Shown here: piece by piece, positions 1 through 12,247 of the stretch
Layout: each line of letters starts with the position of its first letter
Position numbering within the stretch: the stretch's first letter is position 1
Translations under genes and position numbers: made by a program
The notes under the pieces: model-generated
The model's database searches: none
Seen by the model: only the letters and a program-made list of their open reading frames with translations
What the model was told of the DNA's origin: nothing
DNA from: Mycteria americana
Lineage: Eukaryota; Chordata; Aves; Ciconiiformes; Ciconiidae
DNA length: 64,000 bases
NCBI RefSeq assembly: GCF_035582795.1
Contig: NW_027445626.1
Span: 434,001 to 498,000, forward strand
Direction of reading: 5' to 3'

Positions 1-129
1 CCTCCTGGAAGGTTTGCATCCTGCTGTCTCACTGGACCACTGAATACCGAGGAAACCTAGTCCCCCAGAAGAGCCAGGCCCTGTGATCCACTGATTTCCT
101 CAGATCATTTAATTGAGACATCGTTCATT

Positions 130-895
130 CCTCACCCTGATGTATGACCTGTAAATGGCTGCGATGGAGTTAATGCAGCCCATAGGGTGATGTGCTTTGG
201 ATTTGACACTAAAACAGCACTGATAACGCAACAGTGTTTTGGCTATTGCTGCACAGTCCTTGCAGAGCGTGAAGGCTTTCTCTTTTTCCCACTCTGCCCC
301 TGCAGCAAGTAGACTGGGGGTACGCAAGAAGTTGGCAGGGACACAGCTGGGACAGCTGACCCGGAATGACCAAAGGGATATTCCATTGCATATGATGGCA
401 GGTTCAGCAAAAAAAGTAAAACCTCAAACTCAATGAAAGAAGGAAAAAGGAGAAATATATGTGATCAAGGCACTTGTCTTCCCAAGGCCTGCTTTCCTGG
501 AAATGGCTAAACATCTGCCTGCCGATGGGACGTAGTGCATGAATTCCTCATTTTGCTTTGCTTGTACACACAGCTTTTGCTTCACCTATTACACTGTCTT
601 TGTTCTGACCCATGAGTTTTCTTGCTTTTGCACTTCCAGTTCCCTCCCCCGTCCTGCTGGGGGTGGTGGGGGTAGGGGAGAGTGAGCAAACGACTTTGTG
701 GGTGCTTAGCTGCTGGCTGGGGTCAAACCAAACCGAGCACCTACCACAGTGCCAACATTTCTGGCCTCTACCCACACACACCTTGACCAATGCGCTTTTC
801 TGATTTATTTTCTCCCCTTGTCCTGTTGAGCTGGGGGAGTGAGTGAGCGGCTGGGTGGCTGTCTGGCTGCTGGTCAACGTTAACCCACCACAGGA
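130..895 (+). repeat. Avian ERV LTR fossil (solo-LTR-like)
   Basis: Matches, from memory, a very common bird endogenous-retrovirus LTR: an opening block with GGAGTTAAT, the TTTTGGCTATTGCTGC block, GGGACAGCTGACC, GACCAAAGGGATATTCCA, and a 3' part ending near TGCTTAGCTGCTGGCTGGGGT at about 735. A second copy of the LTR 3' part follows at about 780-895. No internal retroviral gene is visible beside it. It is old and degraded; exact ends and RepBase family cannot be fixed by eye. Confidence 0.6.
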
Positions 896-954
896 CCACC
901 CCAGGACTGCTGCACCCAGTATAGGGCTTCCCAGCACAATGAAGACCCTGACAG

Positions 955-1110
955 ACTGGAGCAAGTCCTGCAGAGGCCAGAAGGATGGTTGGGGCCTGGA
1001 GCACGTTATGGACAAGGAGAGGCTGAGAGAGCTGGGGTTTTGAGAAATCCCTCGGAGTCAAACACTGGAGCAAGGACCCAGGCCAGCTGGTGCGTTCTGA
1101 ATCACTGGAC
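955..1110 (+). repeat. Old CR1 LINE fragment
   Basis: A short stretch around GGATGGTTGGGGCCTGGAGCA and GAGAGGCTGAGAGAGCTGGG matches the conserved C-terminal coding region of CR1 (the region before the LINE 3' UTR). Highly diverged; only about 150 bases are recognisable. It directly follows the LTR fossil. Confidence 0.4.
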
Positions 1111-2410
1111 AGCTTCAGTATTTGTCGAGACAAGGCCATGAGCACCTGCTCGAGCTGGAGCTGTCTGAGAATGGGCTTGGCTGAGAGAGCAGCTGTGGCA
1201 AGAGCTCTGGGACTTGGTGTGTAAAGAGTGTCAGTAGGAAACTGGTTTCCTCTTTATTAATAATGGCTGTGGAGTTGGGTATCACTGAGCCTCAGAGGAG
1301 GATGGAGGTGACCATACAGCAAAGGTCCCTTCTCATGGCTGGGCTGTATGCCCAGAGATGGAAATGGCTGGTGTATGGGACCGGTCTGGGACAATATTCC
1401 TAGGGCAGCTTCCCCGGGGTGTCCAGGGAGCATGGCACAGACCAAGCCCCTCTCTTCTGCACCTTTGGTGCCTTGCTTCCTTCATTTTGCCACCTGGCTC
1501 TGCCTTGTGAGCACCCTGCTGTGTGCCCTTCTCCTGCACACTCGCACAGCTTAGCTCTACACTGGTGTTTCCTCTTCCAGGACTTCTCCAGCCCAGCCCC
1601 AGCTCCAGCTCTCCACACCTGCCCTGGCCCCATGGCAGTGCCCACCACAGGGGGCTGCAGCACTCTGGGCACTCAACCACAGCTCCGGCTGCTCTGAAGG
1701 CCACAGCAGCTCCTGGAGGTCAGACAGGGGGGTCAGCCTCCCCACCAGCCCCAGGGCTGCTGCTGGCCAAAAGGGCAAGAGGAAACGGAGCCCAGTCAAT
1801 CTCTAGCCCTGCTGCATTCATATTGTAGGTTGTCCCTAACCCCGACTGCATTTGCACCCTTCTCTGCCCCCACCAGCCCCTCTCCCTAGGACAGCACAAG
1901 AGTCCTGGCCCTGGGGCTCCTCAGGCACCTCCCGCATCTCTCCAGTCTCCCTTTGCCATGCCCACTGGGTCCACGCTGAGTCCCATGGCACTGCAGAGTC
2001 CTTCTTTGTGCATACCTTGATTTAGTGCTTTGCTTTTGGGGTGTTTGAGGGTGTTTCACTTTGTGTGCCTCCATTCACTCCCACCCCAGGGCACGTGGTG
2101 AGTCCTCGTCCTCTCCTGACCGCTCCACATTCATGTCCATAAAGACGGCTATATGCCATGAGTCCTGACGTATGTGAAGCAGCCTGAGGAGGGAATGGGG
2201 AGCTCATGCACCATCTTACGCCAAGAAGAGAGCCTTTAAAACCAGAACTTCTGGTCCAGTGGAACGCCATGATACTGTGAGCTTAACCCCAAACACAGGG
2301 AGAACATAAGGAGAAAAGACTTTTTAAAAGACCAATTCCTTGGACATTTTAGTGGCAGCCACTTGGGAGGAAGAGCCCAAGCTCCAGGGACTGCACCCAG
2401 GAGATGCCCT

Positions 2411-2416
2411 TTTATT
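2411..2416 (-). promoter_or_regulatory. Poly(A) signal AATAAA of the OR gene at 2618-3538
   Basis: TTTATT on the plus strand is AATAAA on the coding strand, about 200 nt after the OR stop codon. The same hexamer lies at the same distance after the paralogue at 49463, which supports a real 3' end and a 3' UTR of about 200 nt. Confidence 0.55.
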
Positions 2417-2617
2417 GAAGAGCTGCTAGTGGACAGGTCACAGCTGACACAATGTGGTGCTAGGGTCAGACCCAACAGGATAAAGCCTCAAGAGAAGTAG
2501 TATCAACCTAGAAAATTATATGTAAGTAGAATTCTTACAGGGAAAAAAGCAGACTGCTGGCCTAAGATAAGCTCCGGGACATGTGAAGTGCTGGGAGGCA
2601 GGTTGTTGTCAGTGACG

Positions 2618-3538
2618 CTACGGCCATTGGGTCAGTTTCCATAGGGCATCCTTGAGCTCCTTGTTCCTCATGCTGTAGATGAGGGGGTTGACTGCTGCAG
2701 GCACCACCGAGTACAGAACTGACACCACCAGGTCCAGCCATGGGGAGGAGATGGAGGGGGGCTTCAGGTAGGCAACCATGGCAGTGCTAATAAACAGGGA
2801 GACTATGGCCAGGTGAGGGAGGCACGTGGAAAAGGCTTTGTGCCGTCCCTGCTCAGAGGGGATCTTGAGCACGGCCCTCAAGATCTGCACATAGGACAGC
2901 ACAATGAACACAAAACACCCAAATGCAAAACAGACACGAGCCACAAGAAGCCCAGCTTCCCTGAGGTAGGTGTCTGAGCAGGAGAGCTTGAGGATCTGGG
3001 GGACTTCACAGAAGAACTGGTCCAAGGCATTGCCTTGGCAGAGTGGTAGTGAAAATGTATTGGCAGTGTGCAGCACAGCATAGAGAAACCCACTGCCCCA
3101 GGCAGCTGCTGCCATGTGGACACAAGCTCTGCTGCCCACAAAGGTCTCATAGTGCAGAGGTTTGCAGATGGCAATGTAGCGGTCGTAGGCCATGACAGTG
3201 AGAAGAAAATACTCAGCTGATATAAAAAAGAAAAAGAAAAAGACCTGGGCCACACACCCTTGGTACGAGATGGCCCTGGTGTCCCACAGGGAATTGGCCA
3301 TGGCTTTGGGGACAGTGGTGGAGATGGAGCCCAGGTCGAGGAGGGAGAGGGTGAGAAGGAAGAAGTACACGGGGGTGTGGAGGTGGTGGTCACAGGCTAC
3401 GGTGGTGATGATGAGGCCGTTGCCCAGGAGGGCAGCCAGGTAGATGCCCAGGAAGAGCCAGAAGTACAAGAGCTGCAGCTCCCGTGTGTCTGCGAATGCC
3501 AGGAGGAGAAACTTGGTTATGGAGCTGCTGTTGGACAT
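2618..3538 (-). CDS. Olfactory receptor, family 14-like, intact (306 aa)
   Basis: Seven-transmembrane odorant GPCR of the olfactory sensory neuron membrane, a class II OR resembling family 14, the type expanded in birds. The start MSNSSSIT carries an N-glycosylation site. Visible hallmarks: GNGLIIT in TM1, a PVYFFLLTLSLLD motif at TM2 (PMYFFL is usual), MAYDRYIAICKPLHY after TM3, paired extracellular-loop cysteines, KAFSTCLPHL at TM6 and NPLIYSMRN at TM7. The frame stays open 29 codons further upstream, but the Met at 3538 aligns with the conserved OR start and lies 23 nt after a consensus splice acceptor, so it is preferred. A run of six to seven Phe (in VFFFFFFISAEYF) comes from an A-rich codon run. 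Length is typical for an OR and no break is seen. Odorant unknown. Confidence 0.9.
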   Translation of the reverse strand: MSNSSSITKFLLLAFADTRELQLLYFWLFLGIYLAALLGNGLIITTVACDHHLHTPVYFFLLTLSLLDLGSISTTVPKAMANSLWDTRAISYQGCVAQVFFFFFFISAEYFLLTVMAYDRYIAICKPLHYETFVGSRACVHMAAAAWGSGFLYAVLHTANTFSLPLCQGNALDQFFCEVPQILKLSCSDTYLREAGLLVARVCFAFGCFVFIVLSYVQILRAVLKIPSEQGRHKAFSTCLPHLAIVSLFISTAMVAYLKPPSISSPWLDLVVSVLYSVVPAAVNPLIYSMRNKELKDALWKLTQWP

Positions 3539-3560
3539 TTGCTTCCTCTGGGTATGGGGG

Positions 3561-3580
3561 CCTGTCCAAAGAGGAAAAGG
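3561..3580 (-). other. Splice acceptor of the OR coding exon (copy A)
   Basis: On the minus strand a pyrimidine tract, CCTTTTCCTCTTTGGACAG, ends in AG at 3563-3562, 23 nt before the OR start codon. Many OR genes have a non-coding 5' exon spliced to a single coding exon. The same tract with AG occurs in copy C (63296-63297). Confidence 0.6.
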
Positions 3581-5614
3581 CAGTGAAGTGTTAGGACACA
3601 CAGCTCTTAGCAAAACCTGCTGCATTTCTCACAGAAACACACCCCGCCAGCGTCTCTCTCTCCTTCCAGAAAGACCTTCATGCAGCTGCCTGGCTGCAAC
3701 TCTCTTTCTTGCTGGCTGAGGGCCCAACGGGGAGCAGGGGATTCTGCTGTGGGCACCGGAGGAGTCAGTCCTGCTGTGCACCAACAGGCAGAGAGAAACC
3801 AGGAGTGACCTCTGCTTAAATCCACTCATGAAATCAATGCCATCTCAGAACTATCCCTCCCAACTCACCCGACTGCAGAGGAGAGCTGTGGGGGTTTGGT
3901 TTTGTTGCGGTTTCTTTTGTTCCTGTTCCTTGTCCCACCTGAGGGGGGTTTGTGGAAGGCAGACATCCTTGGCATTTCTGCTACACTGCAAGTGCTACCC
4001 TGAGAGCCCTGGCAGGCAAAGGGCTGGACCCTCAGTGCATAGGGAGGAGAGATGGTCTGTCCCTCAGTCTTGCTCTCAGCTGCCCTTGGCTCACACCTCT
4101 CGGAGCCACAGGATGGTCACACTCAGCTCTTGCCCTGAAAGGAAACTGGATACTGGAAAGGAAACTGGATACTCTCAGAACAGAGGAAGCCAGTTGCAAA
4201 ATGCAGATGATCTCCACACTCCCCTCCCCAGGGAAGAGCTGTGAGCTTCTGGATGCCCTGAAGATGGGGTGTCCTGAAGAGAGAGCCAGCTTTCTCCCCA
4301 CCCTATGGACTGCATTGCCCAGACACCCACAGGCTAGAAGAGGCCTTGGGCACCTTGCTCCCATGGACACAGCTGCATGGCCAGACCTGCAGGGTCAGTT
4401 GCTGAGCTGCTGCTGCAAAGCCCATCCCTAGAGAGCCTGAAAACAGCAGCAGCAGGGGCAGGTGGAGAAAGCAGGAGAAATACCCCAGGGCTTCTGCCAA
4501 GTGAGGCAGGGCCAGGGAGGGAGAGATGGGCACTCAGGAGAGTCTCCTCTGCTGGAGCTCAGGCTGCAGAGGAGGCAGCTCCTGCCCTGCACCCCAGCGC
4601 CTTGAGGGCAGAGGCTCTGCTGGGTGGCAGAGGAGACTGACAGACTTGGTAGGGGAAAAACATGTTCAATGAAGGGCTGACAGGGAGATGCCCAATTCCC
4701 CCCTCCCAGCCTTTGCTCTCAGCACTTTGCTCTCACTCCTCCTCTGTGTCTCTGCTGCCTGGATCTGTCCCTGCCAGGAGCTGCTTCTCTCTCCCATTGG
4801 CTGCTACCTATCAGTGCCCACAGACTACATCCCACCCGCTCTGTGCTCAGGTCTGCCCTGCAGAGCCCTCCTGGCAGCAGGACACTGCCCAGGAGCATCT
4901 CAGAGAAGGGGCAGGTCAGATAACCCACGAGGATTCCACACAAGTGATGGGGCTTTCATTGGGTAAAGGAACTGGTGGAGGGACTGAATCAGCTTCCTCA
5001 CAGACCTACTGACCTCTCAGTCTAATGCTGTCGAGGTCTCAGTCTCTTCTGCAAACCTCACAGCTCCATGGCTATGTTCCCCCACAAACTCAGCAGGAAA
5101 CGGAAAGCACAGGCTTCAGAAAGCACCTTTCCTTCCACGTAGCACCTGCCTTGATGTGCTTCTTGAAAATCTGCCTCTGGCAATGTCCTGAAGTGATGTG
5201 GAGCTGTGAGCAGCCCTGACCCACGCAGCACCCTCTCCACAGCAGAGGGACCATGCCCTGACGGGGGCCGCTCCTTCCACCCACAGCTTCTCCCTGCAGC
5301 GCTGTGTGGAGCCACCCGAGCAGGACGAGTGCTGGCCCTGGCAAGTGTCAGAGTCCCTGCCCTGGCACACAGCCCCCTGGGCGCAGGGACCCTGCTCTGC
5401 AGGACAGCCCTGGGCAGCCCTGCCTGCACACCCAGCTTCACACCCCTGCAGCCATCCCCGGGAGAAGGCAACTGTCATTACCTGTTCCTCTGACAGTGCA
5501 GCAGGGAAGCCCTGCTCGGGAGCAGGTCCTACTCCTCTACGTTGGAGAGAGATCTCTGTACGCTGTGATAGATTTATCGTATCCCTCCAGGGAGCTCATG
5601 TTCATTGCCGTGCA

Positions 5615-5660
5615 GCGAGACTTAGGGTGGAGAGGCTGTGAAGATTGCTCCTGCAGTGAG
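5615..5660 (-). other. Relic of the OR 5' non-coding exon end (copy A)
   Basis: Aligns with the ends of the presumed 5' exons at 52834 (copy B) and 61119 (copy C), where the sequence reads CTACATG followed by GTAAGT. Here the minus strand reads CTCTCCACC followed by CTAAGT, so the GT donor is CT. If this exon is real, copy A cannot use the same donor. Confidence 0.45.
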
Positions 5661-5880
5661 CTCTCAGCCATCCACCCAGCCCAGACCGCCTTTAACCTCT
5701 CTCTGCCCTGCTTGTCTCCACTCAGTGCCTGCAGGCAGTGCCCTCAGCCCTGCGGTGCTTTGCAGAGGAGCTGCTCCTGGGCAGAGCTGTCTCTCTGTAG
5801 CTCTTCCTGCTTGCCATGCACTCCCTCCATCCCAGGAGCCTGGAACAGCTCAACAGCAGAGGACCAGCCCAAGGTGTTGT

Positions 5881-7189
5881 AATGACCTCTCTGGTGGGTT
5901 TGGGACCAAGTCCGTGAACCTCAGACACTGAGAAGAAGTTGAGGAAACCTCTGAAGAAGTCGGATGCAAACTGCAAAGTTTCTTTGAGCCTTAATGGGTC
6001 CCACTGAGGGACATTACTGACAAAGCCTCCCTGGGGACTGGTTAGAGCAGAAAGCTGGAGGCAGAGATGGCAGGCAAAGGACATGTGAAGGTGGCTCTGA
6101 TGCTGAGTAAACCTTAATGTGTCCCATTAAGGCAAAGGGCCGAGCCCTGAGCCCATTAACCAACTGACCCCCAGCCCATGGGAAGGGAGATCTTGTCCCT
6201 CACACGGTGCTCAGGGCTCTTCCTGGGGCCATGTGATGAGGGGATGTGTGATGCCAAGGGCAGGACTATGCTGCGACACCTCCCAGGCTCCTGGATGTGG
6301 ACAAGGAGGCAATGAGGCCCTAATGCTAAAAGGATAAGGTGTCTCCTCAGAGGCATCAGAGGCAGAGACAACGGCCATTGCCAACGGCAGAAAGAGCTCC
6401 TCTCTGTTGGGGGCTTTCAGCCTTTCTACATCCCGCTGTCATCTCCACCACAGGCTGTCCTATGGGCTTGCATCACCTCTGCCTCTTTCCCTGCAGGCTG
6501 TAGGCACCCACCCTGCTACTGCACCTTGCTCTCACCTCAGCATCTTCCTGCCTTTACTGGAATCTCTCCAGCCTCCCTGGCCCTTCCTTAAAACACAAAG
6601 CCTTGGGCTCACCCAGGGTGACCTGTTGCACAACAGCACTGCCCTTGGAGTGACAGTTCTTTCTCCTCATGTCCACTCTGGACGTCCCAAGCTGCACTTT
6701 GTGGCATTATTTCTTTCTCATGCTGTTTCCCACTACAAAGAACAGCTCTGCCATCTCTGAAACCAACCTTCAAGCACTCTCAGGCTACTCCCATATTGTC
6801 CGGAGACTCCCCAGCACTGGCCCAAAGAAGCCCATGTCCCTCAGCCATCCCACACAGGTCATGTGCACCAAACACCACCTTGGCAGACGTTCTCTGCACA
6901 CTCTCCAATTCCTCCCTCCTTCTGCAAAATGAGGAGCCCCACACTGAGACACACCTCTTTGTGTGTGGCCACACCAGTGCTGAGACAAGAGGGGTGAGAA
7001 CTCAAGATGTCTGCATGGCCAATGCTCCTCCTACTGCTGCCCTGTATGCAGCTGGCCTTGTTCATGGTGAGCATGAGCTACTGGCTCATATGGTGTCCCC
7101 TGTAGTGCCCAGAGCCTCCTCCTCAGGGTCAGCTGGTCAAGTCCCAGCCTGTCCTGATGGATGGGGTTATTCTCCTCTCCCTTCACGAC
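5881..7189. other. Intergenic, no gene seen
   Basis: No ORF here shows domain motifs, codon structure or paralogue support. I recognise no repeat family in it. Confidence 0.5.
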
Positions 7190-8382
7190 TGGCCACTACT
7201 GGTTTTACTACTTCAAGAGGTTTCTCTTGCCTCAGTCTTCAATAGCAAGACCAGTTGTTCTCCAGGTACCCAGAGAAAGTGGCTGCTCATGGCTTGGACG
7301 GGCATATGCTTTGCTGCATAGAAAACTGGCTGGATGGCCAGGCCCAAAGAGTGGTGGTGAATGGAGTTCAATCCAGTTGGTGGCCGGTCACCAGTGGTGT
7401 TCCCCAGGGCTCAGTACTGGGGCCAGTCGTGTTTAATATCTTTATCAATGATCTGGATGAGGGGATTGAGTGCAGCCTCAGTAAGTTTGCAGACAAAACC
7501 AAGTTGGGCAGGAGTGTTGATCTGCTTGAGGGTAGGAAGGTTCTACAGAGGGATCTGGACAGGCTGGATTGATGGGCCAAGGCCAGCTGTATGAGTTTCA
7601 ACAAGGCTAATGCTGGGTCCTGCACTTGGCTCACACCACCCCCTGCAACGCTCCAGGCTTGGGGAAGAGTGGCTGGAAAGCTGCCCAGCAGAAAAGGACC
7701 TGGGGGTGTTGGTCGACAGCTGGCTGAATATGAGCCAGCAGTGTGCCCAGGTGGCCAAGAAGGCCAAGAGCGTCCTGGCTTCTATCAGAAATAGTGACGT
7801 CAGCGGGACTAGGGCAGTGATCGTGCCCCTGTACTTGGCACTGGTGAGGCTGCACCTCGAATACTGTGTTCACTTTTGGGCCCCTCACTACAAGGGAGAC
7901 AATGAGGTGCTGGAGCATGTCCAGAGAAGGGCAACGAAGCTGGTGAAGGGTCTAGAGCACAAGTCTGATGAGGAGCGGCTGAGGGAGCTGGGGTTGCTTA
8001 GCCTGGGGAAAAGGAGGCTGAGGGGAGATCTTAACGCTCTCTACAACAACTTGAAAGGAGGTTGGAGCAAGGTGGGTGTCAGTCTCTTCTCCCAAGTAAT
8101 AGGTGATAGGACAAGAGGAAATGGCCTCAAGTTGCACCAAGAGAGGTTTAGATTGGATATTAGGAACAATTTCTTCACTGAAAGGGTTGTCAAGCATTGG
8201 AACAGGCTTCCCAGGGAAGTGGTTGAGTCACCACCCCTGGAGGTATGGAAAAGATGTGTAGATGTATGGCTTAGGGACATGGTTTAGTGGTGATTAATGT
8301 TAGGTGATTAGTGTTAGGTTCACAGTTGGAGTCAATGACCTTCAAGGTCTTTTCCCACCTAAATGATTCTATGATTCTATGA
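7190..8382 (+). repeat. CR1 LINE, 3' part of reverse transcriptase ORF plus 3' end
   Basis: Frame segments read [44 protein letters not shown], then [20 protein letters not shown] and [20 protein letters not shown], the signature C-terminal half of CR1 ORF2. The usual FADD catalytic motif reads FADK here, and the frame changes partway, so it is dead. It ends in the CR1 tail ATGATTCTATGATTCTATGA at 8364-8382. The first 60 bases come from an upstream part of ORF2, implying an internal deletion. Moderately young judging by readable protein. Confidence 0.93.
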
Positions 8383-9473
8383 CTAATTTTTAAGCATCTG
8401 TTCTACAGACTCACAGAGCTACTGCAATGGTCTCCTTCCAATTTCCCTTTAAACCTTCTCTTGACTTTGATGCCCACAGCAACCTCATCTCTATATTACT
8501 TGTAATACTGAAATTAAGACACTCAGATAAGTTCCTGATGGTTGTAGTCATGTAAAAATCCTTTAAAAAAGTCTAAAGGAAAAGAATCATTAACAAAGTT
8601 GTTGGGCAACAAAATGGAAAAACAGAGAGAAGGGAAGAAAAGGGCCGTCTGAGTGTAACCAGGTTGCAAGTCCCTACGCTTCTCTGATGGAGCCCTGCAA
8701 TGCTCACTACCTTGTGTTCTCATTAGAGCCTATTTCCAACTACCTTCTGTGTAGGCGCACTCCCTGTTCTTAGTGGGCATGTGTGAATGGTAGTGAACTT
8801 CAAGCTGGAATCACCGGTCAGTAGGACAGGAGGTCCGTGCTCCAGCAAGTGGGGCAGGGCTGCCAACATCCTGGACTCCAATGCCTGGGTGCATGCAATG
8901 GGGAGCCCATGAGGATGTGGGTCCAGGTGTTGGCTAGAATGAGTGCCTAAGGCAGAGCTGGGTCTTCTCCTAGAGAGACTGATGGGCTGGAGAAGGCTTA
9001 CTAGCTTCCTCCTTCCCACTGGCAGCACAAGACTCACGAGGTCCTGCTGACCATAGGCCTCAATGCTGCAAGAGCTGAGGAACTTGTGGAGGAACAGCAA
9101 GGAGCAAGTTGGCAAAAAGGGCTCTAACTCCTTGCCGGGCCTGGCTCTCCAGACTGTACCTGTGTAGGATCAGGATACACTTCTTCAGCTACCACCAGCA
9201 ATGGGTAGGCACCGGTGAGGAGCCTGAGCTCCCTTCAGTCAGGGGAGCAGTCTCTGGAAGCAAGTCATGTTGTAGAGGAAAAAGGCGGCCAAGGTGTCTG
9301 GGAGTCACTATTAGAACCCAGGTGTGAAAGGAAAAATGCTCTTGTTTTTGACAGAAAGAAAAGTTCATCTGGAGTCAAAGTGTGGGTCAGATCTGAACTA
9401 GAGCCAAAAGTGAGTGTGAATATCATCCAGGTTAGAAAACTCCTTCAGGTGCACTGGCTCAAAACAGATCACT
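8383..9473. other. Intergenic, no gene seen
   Basis: AT-richer sequence without a convincing ORF, RNA gene or recognised repeat. Confidence 0.5.
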
Positions 9474-9560
9474 CACAGAATCGCAGAATCACACCAGTAG
9501 GGTTTGGGAGGGATCTCTGGAGACTGTCTTGTCCCACCCGTCTGCTAAATCCCCCTTCAA
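9474..9560 (-). repeat. CR1 3'-end fragment
   Basis: CACAGAATCGCAGAATCACA followed by GGTTTGGGAGGGATCTCTGGAGA and a GTCCCACC-type segment is the reverse complement of the common CR1 3' end. Only the last 90 bases or so are recognisable. Confidence 0.55.
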
Positions 9561-12247
9561 TTAATGTGCCCGAAGGATGGTGGGATCTACTGAGTGATGG
9601 CTGCTCATGGGTCCCTCATTCGCCTAGTCTGGCCTCATGCGGAAGGGCAGCCACCCACAGCTGGGGCACATCTGGAGCAGGACTCCAGGTGCACTCATAG
9701 ATGGACCTGCAGAGACCCCCACCAGGAACAGCTGCAACCTTACAGTTATAAAAGGACTCTGCTTGTGAATAAACCACCACTCTCAGTGATGCATACTGCT
9801 TCACTCTTCCGATACAGGTGGATGTGTGTAGCATGGGCAATTACTCACGCTCTCCACGTTCTTCACGTCCCCCGATGCGAGCCCTTTACAAACAACGTGC
9901 TGTGGTCAAAACGGGTCTCGAGATGTGGGAAGGGTGGCTAAACATCTCTGTGTGACAGCTCATCACAAAGTGATACGTTGGCTGGAAGTGCAAAGACATG
10001 GGTACATTGTTCCTGGAAGACTTGCGAGGAAATGGAGAGAGCAGTGGGTTCAATCAGCCCCTGCTCTACACCTGCTGCATGCACTGGGAAATGAAGAAAT
10101 GGGTTGAAATGAGAAGGGATTTGGGGCCCAGCTTAGACAAGTGCAGGGTCATCCAGTCCACTGAGCACTCGGGCGATCAGGAAGAGGCTGATGGGCAGAG
10201 GCCTGTGCTCTGCCGAACAGTGCCAGAGGACGGGGCTGGGCTGCCCACACTGAGTGCAAAGGAGGTCCTACTTTCATGAGGCCTGTGGAGAAAGGTGGAC
10301 TAAGAGCCTGCCTGTACAGGCAGAGGGAACAGACAGAGGGAATGTCTTCTTCAATGTCATCAAGGAGGAGACTGCCAGTGCCTTGAAGAATGAGACTCCT
10401 CTCTCTTACCTTTAGAGGAACAATTCCATGATGAAAACAGAGGCACCTTGCCTTAGTTTAGATGCAGCTGAGATAGGCAGAGAGGCCTTCACAATGTTGA
10501 CAGTTTTAACACAGAAGCCTCAGGACATCTGCTTCCTTTTGGAGTGGAAGGAGACAGGCCTTGGACAACAATGTCTAACCTCTGCCAATCTCCCACAGGG
10601 CTGCAATGAAGCAGCTTGATGTCAATTTGTCCCTCAGGGCTCCCCTTGCAAGTGCAAGTGCATCTCTGTTGAGCCTCTTGGTCTTTAGGAAATGACTGAA
10701 AATAGGTGGAACACAATAAAGAGAAAAATAATGGCTTTATTTCTTGACCAAGTGGCACTTACGTCTCCATTAACCTCCTGCTGAGAACAAAAACATGCCT
10801 GAAATTCAGTCCAGTTTAGCTCTGTCAAAGTACCCCTCTTCTAAGTTGCTACAAAATCTAGCATACTGGTCAGAAAAGTCATTTTGAGTAACAATGCCCC
10901 TGTCTCTGGATCACCTTTGGTGAAATAAATGTCCAGGCCTTGACACAATGCTCTCACACCCAATACTGCAGCTAATCTAGCAAGTCAGTGGAATTAGCTT
11001 ATCCAAACATAGACTTTTATATCTTTAGTGTCTGCGAAGATGAGTTCATTGCCTGGCCTCCTTTGACAGTGGGGAGGAATCAGCACTCCAGAGGGTGATA
11101 TCATCTCCTCCTATAGTGGTCTTCAGGAGAACTGGACTTAGCATAGACTTGGCAGCTTAACTTGGCAGCTTAATTTTGCAATATGTAGTTTCAGGTGCAC
11201 TGAGCCACGTGCTGGGCAACATGTGGTAATTTGCACAAGCGAAGGACTCTTGCTCAGCGGGGACCATCCTTTGAAGACATGAGGATTACAGCTGTACCTT
11301 AAGGTCTCTCCAAAATTAAACAGAAACACCTCCTCTTCTCTAATTCTTGTCACAATGTGGCCGTTTCGTAATTTTCCTGGCTTACTTTTCACTCGTGGTT
11401 TGCAAGACAAAGATGTTCTTTTGGAAAGAGAATCAAAACCAGGATTTGCTCATTCATGTGAATGAGAAGATGGGATTGTCATTCCATGTGAGACATTTGG
11501 TTTTGCCTTTGATCTGAGAGAGTTTTCTTGTGTTGTTTCAATAACTTCCCTCTCAAGCCACGGACACACGGAAATACAGAGGTTGTTACATCAAGCTGGC
11601 ACACAGGTTACTAACCCAGAAAAAGAAGATGGATGAGTGTAGTCTTCAATGCCAAAGTTAGTGGGATGAATGCTATCCCATCCAAGCTGGCAGAGTGCCA
11701 CCAATGCTTCTTCACTGAAGAGATTTTGGAATCACAGGTGGAGATTTACCTTAGCTGTCTTAGGCATGTTATTGTGATACATCCTACCCCAAGTCATTTG
11801 TGCACTAATGGCTCTAACATTTTTAGGTAGATAGCTTAGGTTTGACGGACTCCCCACTCGTGCCGCTATGCAGCAAATATGGGAGGTCCTTGCATTGCTC
11901 CAAGGGCATGTTCTCCAGACTGTTCACCTTATTCACCTCATTCACACAAGGGAAATGTCCGGCTGCAGCTGTGGGCATAGCTCATTCAGGAAAGCGCTCC
12001 TTAAAGTTAAGGCACAGATCACTCCACGAGATGCTCCTTAGAAGGCCTAGGAACAAGATCGTGCCAGCTGCTGCTTCCTCTACTCTATGCAGAAGCCAAA
12101 CTGTATTTTATGCCATACGTGCATACAGAACCTCCTTACTGTCAGCCTACAAAACAAAACAAAGCACACATTACAGCCCTCACTTGATTTCATGTCCTCT
12201 GAGTGGAAGAATCACAGAAATATAGGACTACGTCTCTGGGCTGCAGA
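9561..12247. other. Intergenic, no gene seen
   Basis: About 2.7 kb. ORFs are short, without recognisable domains, and not supported by a paralogous copy in the window. No tRNA or other RNA gene recognised. Confidence 0.45.

Larger units (their letters stand above)
1500..5880 (-). repeat. Segmental duplication unit A (OR14-like gene plus flanks)
   Basis: This block has a diverged copy at about 48320-53310 (same orientation), and its upstream part is copied in reverse at about 60630-64000. Matching landmarks: the CCCCATGGCAGTGCCCAC stretch (1630 and 48480), the TTTATT poly(A)-signal complement (2411 and 49252), the OR coding exon, GAGCTGTGAGCAGCCCTGA (5201 and 52419), and AGAGGACCAGCCCAAGG (5856 and 53067). 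Orientation is given as that of the OR gene. Outside the OR and its presumed 5' exon I see no other coding gene in it. Confidence 0.75.

Noticed and set aside
3192-3719. Plus-strand frames opposite the OR gene
   Set aside because: Antisense shadows of the OR coding exon; the same shadows recur opposite the paralogue at 49463.
7610-8287. A 225-codon frame that looks like a real protein
   Set aside because: It is the C-terminal half of CR1 ORF2, followed by the CR1 3' tail, so it is a LINE remnant and not a host gene.
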